Positions 26,731 to 38,115 are shown, numbered from the stretch's first letter. The stretch: DNA of 64,000 nt from Candidatus Epulonipiscium sp. (GCA_012519205.1 JAAYQR010000011.1:62001-126000); one strand, 5' to 3'. Notes: generated by a model from the letters alone, not told the origin. Made by a program: numbers and translations.

Positions 26731-27927
26731 ATGAACAACCCAAAAGTAAGCATTCAAAAAGTATACAAGATATTTGGAAAAAGGACTACAAAAGCTTTAG
26801 AAGATCTCAAAAATGGAAAAGATAAAGAAACTATTTTAGAAGAAACAAAACAGGTCATTGCTCTTAATAATATTTCCCTTGACATTATGCCAGGGGAAGT
26901 ATTCGTTATAATGGGGCTATCCGGAAGTGGTAAATCAACTCTTGCAAGATGTATTAATAGATTAATAAGACCAACTTCAGGAAAAGTCTTAATAGATGGC
27001 AAAGATATTACTAAAATGAATAGTACACAATTAAGGGAAACAAGGCGTAAAAAAATGGGTATGGTATTCCAAAATTTTGGGTTATTTCCACACTTGAATA
27101 TATTAGATAACGTGGCTTATGGATTAAAAATTCAGGGAGTCGAAAAATCTAAAAGATATGAACAGGCAGGCGCGGCCATCGACCAAGTTGGTCTAAAAGG
27201 TTGGGAAATGAAATATCCCGAAGAATTAAGTGGTGGTATGCAGCAAAGAGTGGGCCTTGCTAGAGCCCTAGCCAATGATCCTGACATTTTGATTATGGAT
27301 GAAGCTTTTAGTGCGTTAGACCCTCTAATCCGTGCTGATATGCAAGATGAATTAGTAGACCTACAAAAAATTATGAAAAAAACAATTATATTTATTACCC
27401 ATGACTTGGATGAAGCTATAAAAATCGGTGATAGAATAGCATTAATGAAAGATGGGCAAGTGATCCAAGTTGGAACAGCCCAAGATATACTCATAAATCC
27501 TGCTGATGAATATGTAAGTAAATTCACAGAAAATGTAGACAAAAACAAAGTATTTACTGCCGAGCAAATAATGAGAGAACCCACTGCCCTAGCAAATATT
27601 ACAGATAACCCTCAGGATATTATGGATAAAATTATCGAAAAAAAGATAGATTCTATTTTTGTAGTTGATAAGGATAATAACTTAAAAGGACTTATAAGGC
27701 GTAAGGAACTAGAAAGAGCTATCAAAAATAAAGATACTAATATAACGAAATACCTAGACTTTAATTTTACTAAAGTAAGAAAACATAGATCCCTAGAATC
27801 TTTATTAGCACCTCTTGCTAATTCCAATGAACCAATTGCTATAGTATCTTCCAAAAATAAACTTTTAGGAATTGTAATAAGAAGCTATATATTCGAAGCT
27901 ATTACAGGAGGTGTAAAGAGTGAATAA
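26731..27927 (+). CDS. proV: Osmoprotectant ABC transporter ATP-binding protein with CBS domains
   Basis: Cytoplasmic ATPase of 398 aa, the ProV/OpuAA type. A family-specific N-terminal extension (VYKIFGKRTTKALEDLKNGK) precedes Walker A GLSGSGKST (near residue 68), the Q-loop VFQNFGLFPH, signature LSGGMQQRVGLARAL and Walker B ILIMDEAFSALDP. Residues 275-398 form a CBS pair, which in OpuA senses ionic strength and in several Firmicutes binds c-di-AMP; neither is proven here. The gene starts one base after proX and overlaps proW by eight bases. Confidence 0.95.
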   Translation: MNNPKVSIQKVYKIFGKRTTKALEDLKNGKDKETILEETKQVIALNNISLDIMPGEVFVIMGLSGSGKSTLARCINRLIRPTSGKVLIDGKDITKMNSTQLRETRRKKMGMVFQNFGLFPHLNILDNVAYGLKIQGVEKSKRYEQAGAAIDQVGLKGWEMKYPEELSGGMQQRVGLARALANDPDILIMDEAFSALDPLIRADMQDELVDLQKIMKKTIIFITHDLDEAIKIGDRIALMKDGQVIQVGTAQDILINPADEYVSKFTENVDKNKVFTAEQIMREPTALANITDNPQDIMDKIIEKKIDSIFVVDKDNNLKGLIRRKELERAIKNKDTNITKYLDFNFTKVRKHRSLESLLAPLANSNEPIAIVSSKNKLLGIVIRSYIFEAITGGVKSE

Positions 27928-28765
27928 ATTACCCATTATACCCTTGGCAGATATAATAAATACATTTCTTGACAAAAATATAGAAAAAATTACCCCTATA
28001 ACAAGAGCAATTAGTAAGAGATTGGAATGGTTTATAAAAGGGTTTGAAAAAAACTTAATTGCTATAAACCCCATTGTCCTAATATTAATTATTGGTATTT
28101 TGATATGGTTTTTATTAAAGGATAAAAAACTAAGTGTAATTCTTATGATACTACTTTCAGTTATCCTAGGCCTAGGATTATGGAAAGATGCCATGGGGAC
28201 ATTATCATTAGTAATGATAGGAACTGTTATCTCCCTACTAATGGGCATACCTATAGGTATTGCAGCAGCCCTTGATAATACAATAGAAAAAATCATAAGA
28301 CCTATACTTGATTTTATGCAGACCTTACCAAGCTTTGTATATCTTATTCCCGCAGTTATGTTTTTTAGCCTAGGTAAAGTATCAGCTCTCGTAGCTATTT
28401 TGATATTCTCTATGCCACCGGCTATTAGACTAACTAATTTAGGTATTAGGGAAGTACCGGAAGATAAAATCGAAGCTTCAAAAGCTTTTGGGGCTACTAA
28501 ATTCCAAATACTTTTTGGTATTCAACTACCTCTAGCACTCAAAACTATTATGACAGGTATTAACCAATGTATTATGATGGCTCTATCTATGTCAGTAATA
28601 GCGGCAATGATAGGGGCTGGTGGATTAGGAAGAAGTGTCCTTACAGCAATGCAAACCGTAGATATTGGTATGGGTATTGAAGGTGGATTAGGAATAGTCT
28701 TATTAGCTATAGTTTTAGATCGGGCAACAGAAAAGATAGCACAGAATAATCAAGGGATTCGCTAA
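27920..28765 (+). CDS. proW: Osmoprotectant ABC transporter permease
   Basis: Membrane permease of 281 aa, ProW/OpuAB type, with about six membrane segments after an amphipathic N-terminal helix (1-45). The EAA loop reads VPEDKIEASKAFGATKFQILFGIQLPLALKTIMTG, and GAGGLGRSVLTAMQTVDIGMGIEGGLGIVLLAIVLDR is the typical C-terminal part. The ATG lies eight bases inside the proV end with GGAGG upstream, so the genes are translationally coupled. It ends the operon, and accessory DNA begins directly after it. Confidence 0.95.
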   Translation: MNKLPIIPLADIINTFLDKNIEKITPITRAISKRLEWFIKGFEKNLIAINPIVLILIIGILIWFLLKDKKLSVILMILLSVILGLGLWKDAMGTLSLVMIGTVISLLMGIPIGIAAALDNTIEKIIRPILDFMQTLPSFVYLIPAVMFFSLGKVSALVAILIFSMPPAIRLTNLGIREVPEDKIEASKAFGATKFQILFGIQLPLALKTIMTGINQCIMMALSMSVIAAMIGAGGLGRSVLTAMQTVDIGMGIEGGLGIVLLAIVLDRATEKIAQNNQGIR

Positions 28766-28810
28766 CATAATATAAAATTATAATTAGAAAATAAGCATCT
28801 GATTTATGAT

Positions 28811-28896
28811 ATACTCCCTTCTGGGTAGACTGTTAAAATAATAAAACGGTTTATTAAGAAGGGAGTATAATCGTGCCCAAAAAAGAACAACCCATC
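28811..28896 (+). mobile_element. Left-end remnant of an insertion sequence with the first codons of a transposase
   Basis: A 12-base perfect inverted repeat (28811-28822 and 28857-28868) is followed by GTG at 28873 and the codons VPKKEQPI, after which a stop appears at 28897. From memory, the short start resembles OrfA of IS3-family elements of the type found at 33.3-34.5 kb in the same orientation. I read it as the 5' end of such an element, cut off after eight codons. The repeat may also be a transcription-limiting hairpin of the IS. Confidence 0.55.
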
Positions 28897-29009
28897 TAAT
28901 GAAATTCCTTTTCATATTCTATTTTATCATGTTTTATATCCAATTTTTCTATTTTTCACATTCTTTAGCATCAAAACAGCTTCAATAGTGATGCTGTAAT
29001 TACTTTGAT

Positions 29010-29120
29010 TTAGATCATTTTAACCATTTCTTCAAAGTCTTCATAGCTTTCTACAAATTCATATGGCTCATATTCTCCATATGCTGAGGGCCTAGTAATT
29101 GTTACCAATTGAATATCGTA
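29010..29120 (-). pseudogene. C-terminal fragment of a small protein (DUF6718-like tail)
   Basis: Frame on the minus strand ending at 29010 reads VGYDIQLVTITRPSAYGEY followed by EPYEFVESYEDFEEMVKMI. It has the look of a real conserved C-terminus, resembling from memory the end of short DUF6718-type proteins. It has no start, and overlaps out of frame the end of the ATP-binding pseudogene, so a junction probably lies near 29110-29125. Low certainty about the family. Confidence 0.4.
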
Positions 29121-30332
29121 TCCTACCTTGTCCTGTAATAGTGATAATTTCTTCTTTACGCATTTTATCAATTACAGTCCGTGCCTGTTGCTTCGTAAAG
29201 CCACAAAGTTCCCTGATTGTTGAATTAGTAATTGCCTCATTTTTTTCTAAATACTCTAGAACCATATTTTTAGCTTTAATATAGTGAACTGTCCTGTCTC
29301 TTGTATATTCAACATCTGACTTAATAGCCTCATACATCTTTGCTGTAAGCATATATTCTTTACCAACCACCTCAAGAAGACCAAGTCTTATTAAATTATT
29401 GCAACTTTTTCTTACATCATCTACTAGTGTCTGCGTTATATCTGATGCTTCTGATAACAAGATTGTTTTATCATCTGTTAAGTATTGTAAAATCATAAGC
29501 TCTGCTAAAGAAAAAGTATATTGCTGCATTTCTTGTTCTTTAATGACAAATTTTACAAAGTCAATATTATCAATAGAGCTATATATTGTCAAAGAGACAG
29601 CATCATTATAAGAACGATACTTAGGGTATGGTTTTCCCATTGAGACCATTTCCTTAAAAATAATATCAACACCTTGTCCTGTTCTCTGAACATACTTTAA
29701 TCGTTGTAATGTTTCTGCAATTAGCTTATTTCTTGGTATAGACGGGTGTGTAATTATATTTTTCTCCGTAATCCCACCCAAGAATCCTCCTGGATTTTCG
29801 ATTACAACTTTACAGTCAATCTATCAATAACACTAATAATAGGCTGTTTCAGATCCAACCTTGCATCGTATTCTTCAAGATTATCGGGTGAATAATGAAG
29901 ATAAATCACTTCTGCTTGCGGCAATAATTGCTTGATCGCATCTTCTTTTCCAACAAAAAATAATCCTGCAATTGTAAGTTTCTCCTTTTCCCCATCTGAT
30001 TTTATAAGTCCAAGATCACGAAGAAATGCCATATCATCCAATTCGGGTAACGTTGATTTTGAGTCCCTAAGTTTTATTTTCTCTTTTAACTTATATATTT
30101 CCAGCTTGTTGATATCAGTTTCTGTACTCTTATCCACAATTTGTCCAGAAAAATCAGGATTATGTATATAGGAATACTTATTGCTCATTTCATCCGGATA
30201 AAATGGTTTAGAATTTCTTCCTAATCTCTTCAGGCATCTTCCATCTGTAGTTGCATATGTTCTTCCATTAGATTTCACCGAAATCGCAATTACTGTCCTC
30301 CCATCATATTTGAAATCATAAATTTTATACAT
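29092..30332 (-). pseudogene. Broken AlbA_2/Schlafen-type ATP-binding transcriptional regulator
   Basis: Two reading frames form one decayed gene. The upstream part (29802-30332, 176 aa) carries the end of an AlbA_2 domain (VIAISVKSNGRTYATTDGRCLKRLG) and the middle region LPELDDMAFLRDLGLI. The downstream part (to 29092) starts in VVIENPGGFLGGITEKNI, the HATPase_c_4 signature, and ends in a winged-helix module with FTKQQARTVIDKMRKEEIITITGQGR. The N-terminal half of AlbA_2 is missing. At about 29800 the frame shifts and roughly 60 residues normally between these parts (the REALVNALVHRDY-type segment) are absent. Intact members are regulators or defence-associated proteins of unclear function; this copy is unlikely to work. 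Confidence 0.8.
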
Positions 30333-30423
30333 AGGTGTTACAATTTTGCTTGACTAGAACAAAGGTAAAATTAGTCAAATTCTTTTGTATGTTAAAACAG
30401 AAAATTTCTATTTTAGTTCTTAT

Positions 30424-31701
30424 TTAAATACCATCTTCTTCGATTATTATTTTCTTCAGCTTCCCCTCCAACTTACTTATAATTCCAGTCACCAAGGCAT
30501 TACCCATCATAAAATATCTTTGTCTCCTCGTCATACCCGTATTTGTCCAATTAGCAGGAAACATCTGTAATAATTCTGCCTCTATTTCTGTGATTTTTCT
30601 ATTTTCCCCTAAAATCTCATCATAAATTATATGTGATGATCTATTTACAGTACTTTCACTTGTTAACATCGTTCTACTGGGCAGGTCTAAAGGATCTGGG
30701 AAGGACATATTTCCTTCAGAAAATACATATTCATGCCCAGATTTACTTATTCTTTTAATCCTTTTTGAGCCTTTCAAATAACTCCATTTTTCTAATTCTT
30801 TACCTTCTATTACATAGTACTCCAAGTTTGTATCCTGATATTTTCTAGCTTCTTTAACTATATCTCCCAAAGTATAAAGCTTTTCTGAAATTTGTTCAAT
30901 TTGATTAAAATTTATTATCTCTCCATTAATACACATCCCTGTCGTCAAAAACTTCCCATCCTTATAATTTTTTGATATATCTACTGAATCTTTAAATTCT
31001 TTTATTGACTTATATTCTGGCTTTACATCAGTAGTTTTTATGGGAAAAATATCATTAAAGAAACCATCCTCTATAAGATATTTTTCCCTATTTTTTCTCG
31101 AAATTATTGCTTTTGAATACTTTGTAACTTTTAATGATGCAAATATGAAAACCCTTCGTCTCCTTTGGGGCATTCCATATTCCCCAGCATTTATCATTCT
31201 CCATTGAGTCATATATCCGAGATCATCTAAAGTTTTCAACATCACTGCAAAATCTCTGCCTCTTTGATTTGCAGGAGACTGAAGTAATCTATCTACATTT
31301 TCAAGCAAAACAAAAGGTGATCTTTTCTCATATAATACATCAACTATATCCCACCATAGTACTCCTTTTTTCCCTTGAATACCCATCTCATTTGATAAGC
31401 TCCTTGCTACAGAATAGTCCTGACAAGGAAATCCCCCTACCAAAAGTGTATGTTCTGGTATTTCCTTTTTATGAACCTTATTTATATCTATATTGCTATG
31501 ATTTTTATGTCCAAATCTTTTTGTATAGCAGTCATAAGCAGGCTGCGTCTTAGTAGATGGCTCCCATTGATTTGCCCAAACAAAATCCCATTCTCCATTT
31601 TCTATAGCAAGTCCTGTTTCTTTATTAAACTCTTTTATATGATTTAAACCTACTCGAAATCCACCTACACCAGCAAAAAGTTCAACAACTTTCAATCCCA
31701 T
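30424..31701 (-). CDS. DNA (cytosine-5-)-methyltransferase of a Sau3AI-type restriction-modification system
   Basis: Modification enzyme, 425 aa, that transfers methyl from SAM to C5 of cytosine. Conserved motifs: I VELFAGVGGFRVGL (residues 5-18), IV GGFPCQDYSVA with the catalytic Cys, VI VLLENVDRLL, VIII QRRRRVFIFA, and X MGNALVTGIISKL at the C-terminus. The target-recognition region lies between VIII and IX (about 190-360). Because its partner is a Sau3AI-family nuclease, the likely product is GATm5C. The gene follows the endonuclease in the same direction, 57 bases apart. It appears intact. Confidence 0.95.
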   Translation of the reverse strand: MGLKVVELFAGVGGFRVGLNHIKEFNKETGLAIENGEWDFVWANQWEPSTKTQPAYDCYTKRFGHKNHSNIDINKVHKKEIPEHTLLVGGFPCQDYSVARSLSNEMGIQGKKGVLWWDIVDVLYEKRSPFVLLENVDRLLQSPANQRGRDFAVMLKTLDDLGYMTQWRMINAGEYGMPQRRRRVFIFASLKVTKYSKAIISRKNREKYLIEDGFFNDIFPIKTTDVKPEYKSIKEFKDSVDISKNYKDGKFLTTGMCINGEIINFNQIEQISEKLYTLGDIVKEARKYQDTNLEYYVIEGKELEKWSYLKGSKRIKRISKSGHEYVFSEGNMSFPDPLDLPSRTMLTSESTVNRSSHIIYDEILGENRKITEIEAELLQMFPANWTNTGMTRRQRYFMMGNALVTGIISKLEGKLKKIIIEEDGI

Positions 31702-31758
31702 TATTATCCCTCCGTTTGATACTTCTATTGTAACTTATTTTGTATAAAAGATCAAACT

Positions 31759-33231
31759 CTATTTTAATTTGTTTTCAATTTGTTTAAGTACATAATCATT
31801 ATTTAACCAAAAGCACTGTTTTGTCATCCTATTACCATCTGGCAATATATCCGTATCCCTACTTATTTCTCCATTACCATATTTTATACCATCTACCAAA
31901 TGTGCTCCTTTTTGTGCATGAGGTCTTACATGCAATATCTTTGTATTTGATTTCTTAGGTAAATTATTTCTTATCGGTTTGCCTTTTTCTATTGTAAATT
32001 TAATGCCATCTTTAAAAATTTTTACAGCTCTCTCCCACTCTTCCTGTAATGTCCCTTCTATATCACTTACAGCCATATTCCAAAATTTTGCACCAGTTAA
32101 ATAATAATTATTTTCTTTCTTCTTATAAATTACAAATAAAATTTTTGTTTCTAAAAAATAGTTATAAACGTCTGATTCTTCCCAACTTTGGTTTATAAGA
32201 TCCATAATTTTAAAAGTTGGAAATGACATCGATTCTCTAATTTTTTTATTGGATTCTAATCTGACTGCTTTAACTTTTATATTTGCTTTCTCAAATTCCT
32301 CAGCATTTTTTGTTTTAACTCCCAATATTTCCAATGCTAAACGACTATACCTATCTTTACTTTTTATATTTTTATCACCAAAAAATTTTTCGAATAAATC
32401 TATATCTTTTTTGTTTCTATACTTATTAATTTTATCTAAGACAAAGGCTTCAAACTCTACTTTCTCATCATCTTTTAATATTCTATCTTCTTTTTCACTA
32501 TCTCCTAAAATATAATTTCGTAGCACATATGTCATATAAGATGCTTTTAAAGAAAATGCCCTAGGCTTAGCTAGTATTTCTGAATTGGGTTGAGGGGTTC
32601 TATCTTTAGAACTTGATGATTTAGTTGCAGCACCCAAATACAAGGTATCGCTTTCTGATAACTCATGAGCTTTACCATCTACTACCTTTTGTTTAATTTT
32701 ATAAAAATCACTTTCTATAATTCGTAAGTCTTCTCCTTTCGGGCTAAGCATATAGATATAGTTTATCATATAATCCAACCTATCCTCTATATGCGGTTCC
32801 CACAGATAGTATAATAACAGTATATTTTTTATTTTTTCCCAAGCATTACTATTATAAAAATCCATATCTATAATAGCCATGTAATTTATCATTGAAATTA
32901 TTAATCTTTCTTTTGCAGAGATAGATTCATTTTTATTGATTTTATAAGGTGTTACTTTTAATTCTACCTCAGCTTCTGGAAAATCTGCCTCAGATATATT
33001 ATCTGCTTTGTAGTGAAAATATCTTTCCTCTATTATTTCTCCTAAACCACCTTTACGACTTTTGTTTTCATAAGATGTCCTATATTCTTCCTCTGTAACC
33101 TCTTTTATAACCTCTGTTAAAAAATATTTGTCTTCATCACAAACATCTTTAAATGTTTTACCTTTCAATTTTTGTGCATATTTATAAATAGATTCCTTTT
33201 CTTTTGGATTATATTTCCTAAACATTGACAT
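31759..33231 (-). CDS. Sau3AI/MutH-family type II restriction endonuclease
   Basis: A 490-aa nuclease, almost the length of Sau3AI (about 489 aa). The N-terminal MutH-like domain has KSRKGGLGEIIEERYF, DFPEAEVELKVTPY (catalytic D, E and K) and SAKERLIISMINY. The middle has GKAHELSESDTLYLGAATKS and RAFSLKASYMTYVLRNYILGD, and the C-terminus has MTKQCFWLNNDYVLKQIENKL. All of these follow Sau3AI as I know it; the second half is a pseudo-repeat of the MutH fold with degraded catalytic residues that allows DNA looping. It should cut 5' of the G in GATC. A GGGGGAGTT ribosome-binding site precedes the ATG. It looks intact and is upstream of its methylase. Confidence 0.93.
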   Translation of the reverse strand: MSMFRKYNPKEKESIYKYAQKLKGKTFKDVCDEDKYFLTEVIKEVTEEEYRTSYENKSRKGGLGEIIEERYFHYKADNISEADFPEAEVELKVTPYKINKNESISAKERLIISMINYMAIIDMDFYNSNAWEKIKNILLLYYLWEPHIEDRLDYMINYIYMLSPKGEDLRIIESDFYKIKQKVVDGKAHELSESDTLYLGAATKSSSSKDRTPQPNSEILAKPRAFSLKASYMTYVLRNYILGDSEKEDRILKDDEKVEFEAFVLDKINKYRNKKDIDLFEKFFGDKNIKSKDRYSRLALEILGVKTKNAEEFEKANIKVKAVRLESNKKIRESMSFPTFKIMDLINQSWEESDVYNYFLETKILFVIYKKKENNYYLTGAKFWNMAVSDIEGTLQEEWERAVKIFKDGIKFTIEKGKPIRNNLPKKSNTKILHVRPHAQKGAHLVDGIKYGNGEISRDTDILPDGNRMTKQCFWLNNDYVLKQIENKLK

Positions 33232-33351
33232 AACTCCCCCATTTAATTGCTAATTTACTTAATTGTTTTAAGTCAGATTTATTATAATATAAACCTATAT
33301 ATATTATAGAATAGAAGGTTAATATACTCAAATAGAGAAAGCGAATTAGTG

Positions 33352-34540
33352 GAAGAAAAAAATCGTTCAAAGCAGCTCGCTAAAGAACTCACACATAAGG
33401 AAAAAGCACTTGCTGAAACAGCGGCTTTATTAGTGCTCAAAAAAAGGCTCAAGTGATCTGGGGGGAAAACGAGGAAGATTAATTAGCCTCCCAGATTGCA
33501 AGGCAGCGGTTGAACTTATTGATGGAGCAAGAGCGCAGGGAGCAAGGCTAGAACCAGCATGTAAAATACTTGGTATTACCAGCAGGACATATCAACGGTG
33601 GACACAAGGGGATCACATCAACGAAGATCAAAGAGCACACGCTACCAGACCAGAACCAAAAAATAAGTTATTCACAGAGGAAAAAGAAGAAATCTTGGAA
33701 ATAGTAAACTCCAAAGAATATGCTAGCTTACCACCTACACAAATTGTTCCCAAATTAGCTGATGAAGATAAATATATTGCATCAGAATCCAGTTTCTACA
33801 GAGTGTTACGTGAACAAAAAATGCTTACTCATCGTGGGAAAGCTAAACCTGGTGCACCTAGACCACTTTCTACGCATATTGCTGTAAAACCAAATGAAAT
33901 ATGGACATGGGATATTACGTGGTTACACCGTGATGTGAAAGGACTGTACTATAAGCTATATATGATTGTGGATATTTTCAGCAGGAAAATTGTAGGTTTT
34001 GAAGTATGGGAAGAAGAAAATAGTGCACATTCAGAAGTTCTTGTAAGAAAAGCATTACTATCTGAACGTATTTGTGGAAGACCGATTGTACTCCATTCTG
34101 ATAATGGTGCACCGATGAAGGGGGCAACATTCCTAGCAACCTTGGAAAGGCTGGGGGTTCAAAGTTCCTTTTCAAGACCCCGGGTGAGCAATGATAATCC
34201 CTATTCAGAGGCATTGTTTAAGACATTGAAGTATATTCCCACATACCCCGAAAGCGGATTTGAATCATTAAAGCATGCTAGAGAATGGGTGAAGGAATTC
34301 GTTCATTGGTATAATTATGTTCATTACCATAGTGGAATTAATTACATGACTCCAAATGATTGGCACAACGGGAATGGCGAAGAGATTATGCAAAAGCATA
34401 TAGAAGTATATAATCAGGCAAAAATAGTACATCCCGAGCGCTGGAGTGGACAGATTAGGGACTGCTCTCTTTCTGAAACAGTAGCATTAAACCCTGCAAA
34501 TGAAGATGAACATAGCCAAGTACTAGTGGCTCATGGATAA
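33352..34540 (+). pseudogene. IS3-family transposase remnant: end of orfA plus nearly complete orfB
   Basis: The orfB frame (open from about 33434) has a typical helical N-terminus (CKAAVELIDGARAQGARLEPACKILGI) and an rve integrase with the DDE residues in TWDITWL, HSDNGAPM and NPYSEALFKTLKY. It ends RDCSLSETVALNPANEDEHS. In front of it only about 35 codons of orfA remain (KQLAKELTHKEKALAETAALLVLKK). In these elements orfA normally continues into an IWGENEED-type end; here the A tract at 33439-33445 has seven A where eight would keep that frame, so a stop follows at 33454. The 5' part of orfA and its ribosome-binding site are missing. Probably inactive. Confidence 0.85.
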
Positions 34541-34767
34541 CATAGATTTGATGAAATGAACTATTGGCATGGAGGGCAAGCATGGTAGCATGCAACCTTG
34601 CACTGCCTTCATAAACTTTATACGACAACTTGCTTGACAGCTTCCGGTATTACCTTAAGATTTATAAAGCAAATATATTATTTGGTTTAGTTGCGCATCA
34701 TTTATTTTATGTGACATAAGATAAAAACAAATGCTTTTAGTAGCTCACTTTCATGTCTATTTTAGTA
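34541..34767. other. Non-coding tail of the IS3-like remnant
   Basis: No ORF. A small hairpin GCATG-GTAG-CATGC lies near 34599, and CGACAACTTGCTTGACAG at about 34624-34641 is the kind of sequence found at the right end of IS3 elements. No copy of the 28.81-kb repeat or clear target-site duplication was found. Confidence 0.4.
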
Positions 34768-34825
34768 AATAAAAAAGCACCTAGAGTTTAGATAATCAAT
34801 CTAGCTCTAAGTGCTTTCTTTTTTT
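34768..34825. terminator. Terminator-like hairpin downstream of guaA, possibly bidirectional
   Basis: AAAGCAC...GTGCTTT outer arms (34774-34780 and 34811-34817) with further imperfect pairing inside, T-rich on the plus side (CTTTTTTTC) and A-rich on the other. It marks the boundary between accessory and core DNA. Confidence 0.7.
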
Positions 34826-34993
34826 CTATTATTTAACTTTATAAAAAATAAGCATAAAATCTACTACTCACATTTTCTCATCATTTCTAGTAAAATAGCT
34901 TCAAAATAGCATCACTATTGTATTTTTTAATGAACTAATCTTCTACAAATGCTATTTATAAGGGTTTGACGGCAGTAACATTTTCGTTACTAT

Positions 34994-36529
34994 TCACTCC
35001 CACTCAATAGTCGCTGGGGGTTTACTTGTTATATCATAAACTATCCTATTTACCTGATCTACTTCATTTACAATTCTATTAGATATTTTGGCTAGTACTT
35101 CATGAGGTATCCTAGACCAGTCTGCGGTCATGAAGTCTGTGGTTTCTACTGCTCTTAAGGCTATAGTATAACTATATGTTCTCTCATCCCCCATTACACC
35201 CACGGAGCGGATATTTGTTAGCACTGCGAAATATTGTCCGATTTCTTTATCTAGACCGGCTTTAGCTATTTCATCACGGTATATATAATCTACCTCTTGT
35301 AGAAGTGATATTTTTTCCCTGGTTATATCACCTATAATACGGATGGCAAGTCCCGGACCCGGGAAGGGTTGCCTTGCTACTAAAAATTCCGGAATGTCTA
35401 AAGCCCGCCCTAAGTTTCTTACCTCATCTTTAAAAAGTTCTCTTAAAGGTTCGATAATTTCTTTGAAATCAACATAATCAGGAAGACCTCCTACATTATG
35501 ATGGCTTTTTATTACTGCTGCATCTTTAGTACCGCTTTCTATAACATCTGGATATATTGTTCCTTGAACTAAAAAGTCTACTGCACCTATTTTCTTAGCT
35601 TCAGCTTCAAATACCCTAATAAATTCTTCTCCAATTATTTTTCTTTTTGTTTCGGGGTCTGTTACCCCCTTTAATTTATCTAGGAACCTATCTTGGGCAT
35701 TTACGCGGATAAGATTCATATCGAATTGCTGCCTAAATACAGTTTCTACTTCTTCCCCCTCATTTTTTCTAAGTAGGCCATGATCTACGAAAATACAGGT
35801 TAATTGTTTTCCTATAGCTTTATGAATAAGCACTGCTGCAACCGAGGAATCAACACCACCCGATAGGGCACAGAGTACTTTTTTGTCTCCTATTTTTTCT
35901 TTTAGTTTCGCTATGGATTCTTTTGCAAAATCATTCATCTTCCAGTCACCCCTGCATCCGCATATACCAAATAAAAAGTTTCTAATTATATCTGTTCCTT
36001 TAGTCGTGTGATTTGCTTCAGGGTGGAATTGAACACCGTACAGTTTTCTATTATTATCTGCTATAGCAGCTACGGGACATGATGCAGTATGGGCTATTAT
36101 TTCAAACCCTTTGGGGAGTTCACTTATATGATATGTATGGCTCATCCAACATACAGTTTGTTCTTCTATTCCTTTAAACAGGGGGCTATCCATGGAAATA
36201 TTTAAATCTGTTTTACCATATTCCCTTTGTTCTGCTTTGGATATCTTGCCTCCTAAAAGATGTCCCATCAGTTGGAATCCATAACAAATTCCAAGTATGG
36301 GTATCCCAAGCTCAAATATCTTTTCCTCTATCATTGGAGCTTCTTTTTCATAAACAACATTAGGGCCCCCTGTAAATATTATTCCTTTAGGATTTTTCTT
36401 TCTTAGTTCATCCATAGGAGTGTCATAGGGAAGTACTTCACAATATACATTTGCTTCTCTGATTCTACGGGCAATAAGTTGATTATATTGGCCGCCAAAG
36501 TCTAAAATGATGACTAACTCGTGGCTCAT
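34994..36529 (-). CDS. guaA: GMP synthase (glutamine-hydrolysing)
   Basis: Converts XMP to GMP with ATP and glutamine ammonia, 511 aa. The class I amidotransferase domain (1-190) has [17 protein letters not shown], the nucleophile in [11 protein letters not shown], and the His-Glu pair in [11 protein letters not shown]. The ATP pyrophosphatase domain has the P-loop [14 protein letters not shown], and the C-terminal dimerisation domain ends [16 protein letters not shown]. The start at 36529 is chosen because AGGAGG precedes it and the family N-terminus begins there. It lies downstream of guaB in the guanine branch. Confidence 0.98.
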   Translation of the reverse strand: MSHELVIILDFGGQYNQLIARRIREANVYCEVLPYDTPMDELRKKNPKGIIFTGGPNVVYEKEAPMIEEKIFELGIPILGICYGFQLMGHLLGGKISKAEQREYGKTDLNISMDSPLFKGIEEQTVCWMSHTYHISELPKGFEIIAHTASCPVAAIADNNRKLYGVQFHPEANHTTKGTDIIRNFLFGICGCRGDWKMNDFAKESIAKLKEKIGDKKVLCALSGGVDSSVAAVLIHKAIGKQLTCIFVDHGLLRKNEGEEVETVFRQQFDMNLIRVNAQDRFLDKLKGVTDPETKRKIIGEEFIRVFEAEAKKIGAVDFLVQGTIYPDVIESGTKDAAVIKSHHNVGGLPDYVDFKEIIEPLRELFKDEVRNLGRALDIPEFLVARQPFPGPGLAIRIIGDITREKISLLQEVDYIYRDEIAKAGLDKEIGQYFAVLTNIRSVGVMGDERTYSYTIALRAVETTDFMTADWSRIPHEVLAKISNRIVNEVDQVNRIVYDITSKPPATIEWE

Positions 36530-36594
36530 AATTTTCCTCCTAGATTTATATTTTAAATGGACATTGGCCATTTGAGATTTTCAGACAAGATTTA

Positions 36595-36625
36595 AATCCG
36601 GAAAGACCAATCGTCAATCCGGATT
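36595..36625 (-). terminator. Hairpin between guaB and guaA
   Basis: AATCCGG (36595-36601) and CCGGATT (36619-36625) form a GC-rich seven-base stem just past the guaB stop. The following bases are only moderately T-rich on the minus strand, so it may be a partial terminator that tunes guaA relative to guaB. Confidence 0.55.
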
Positions 36626-36631
36626 ATTTTA

Positions 36632-38089
<1,458 letters not shown>

Positions 38090-38115
38090 TCAACCTCTCC
38101 TTGATTTTTCGCTAC

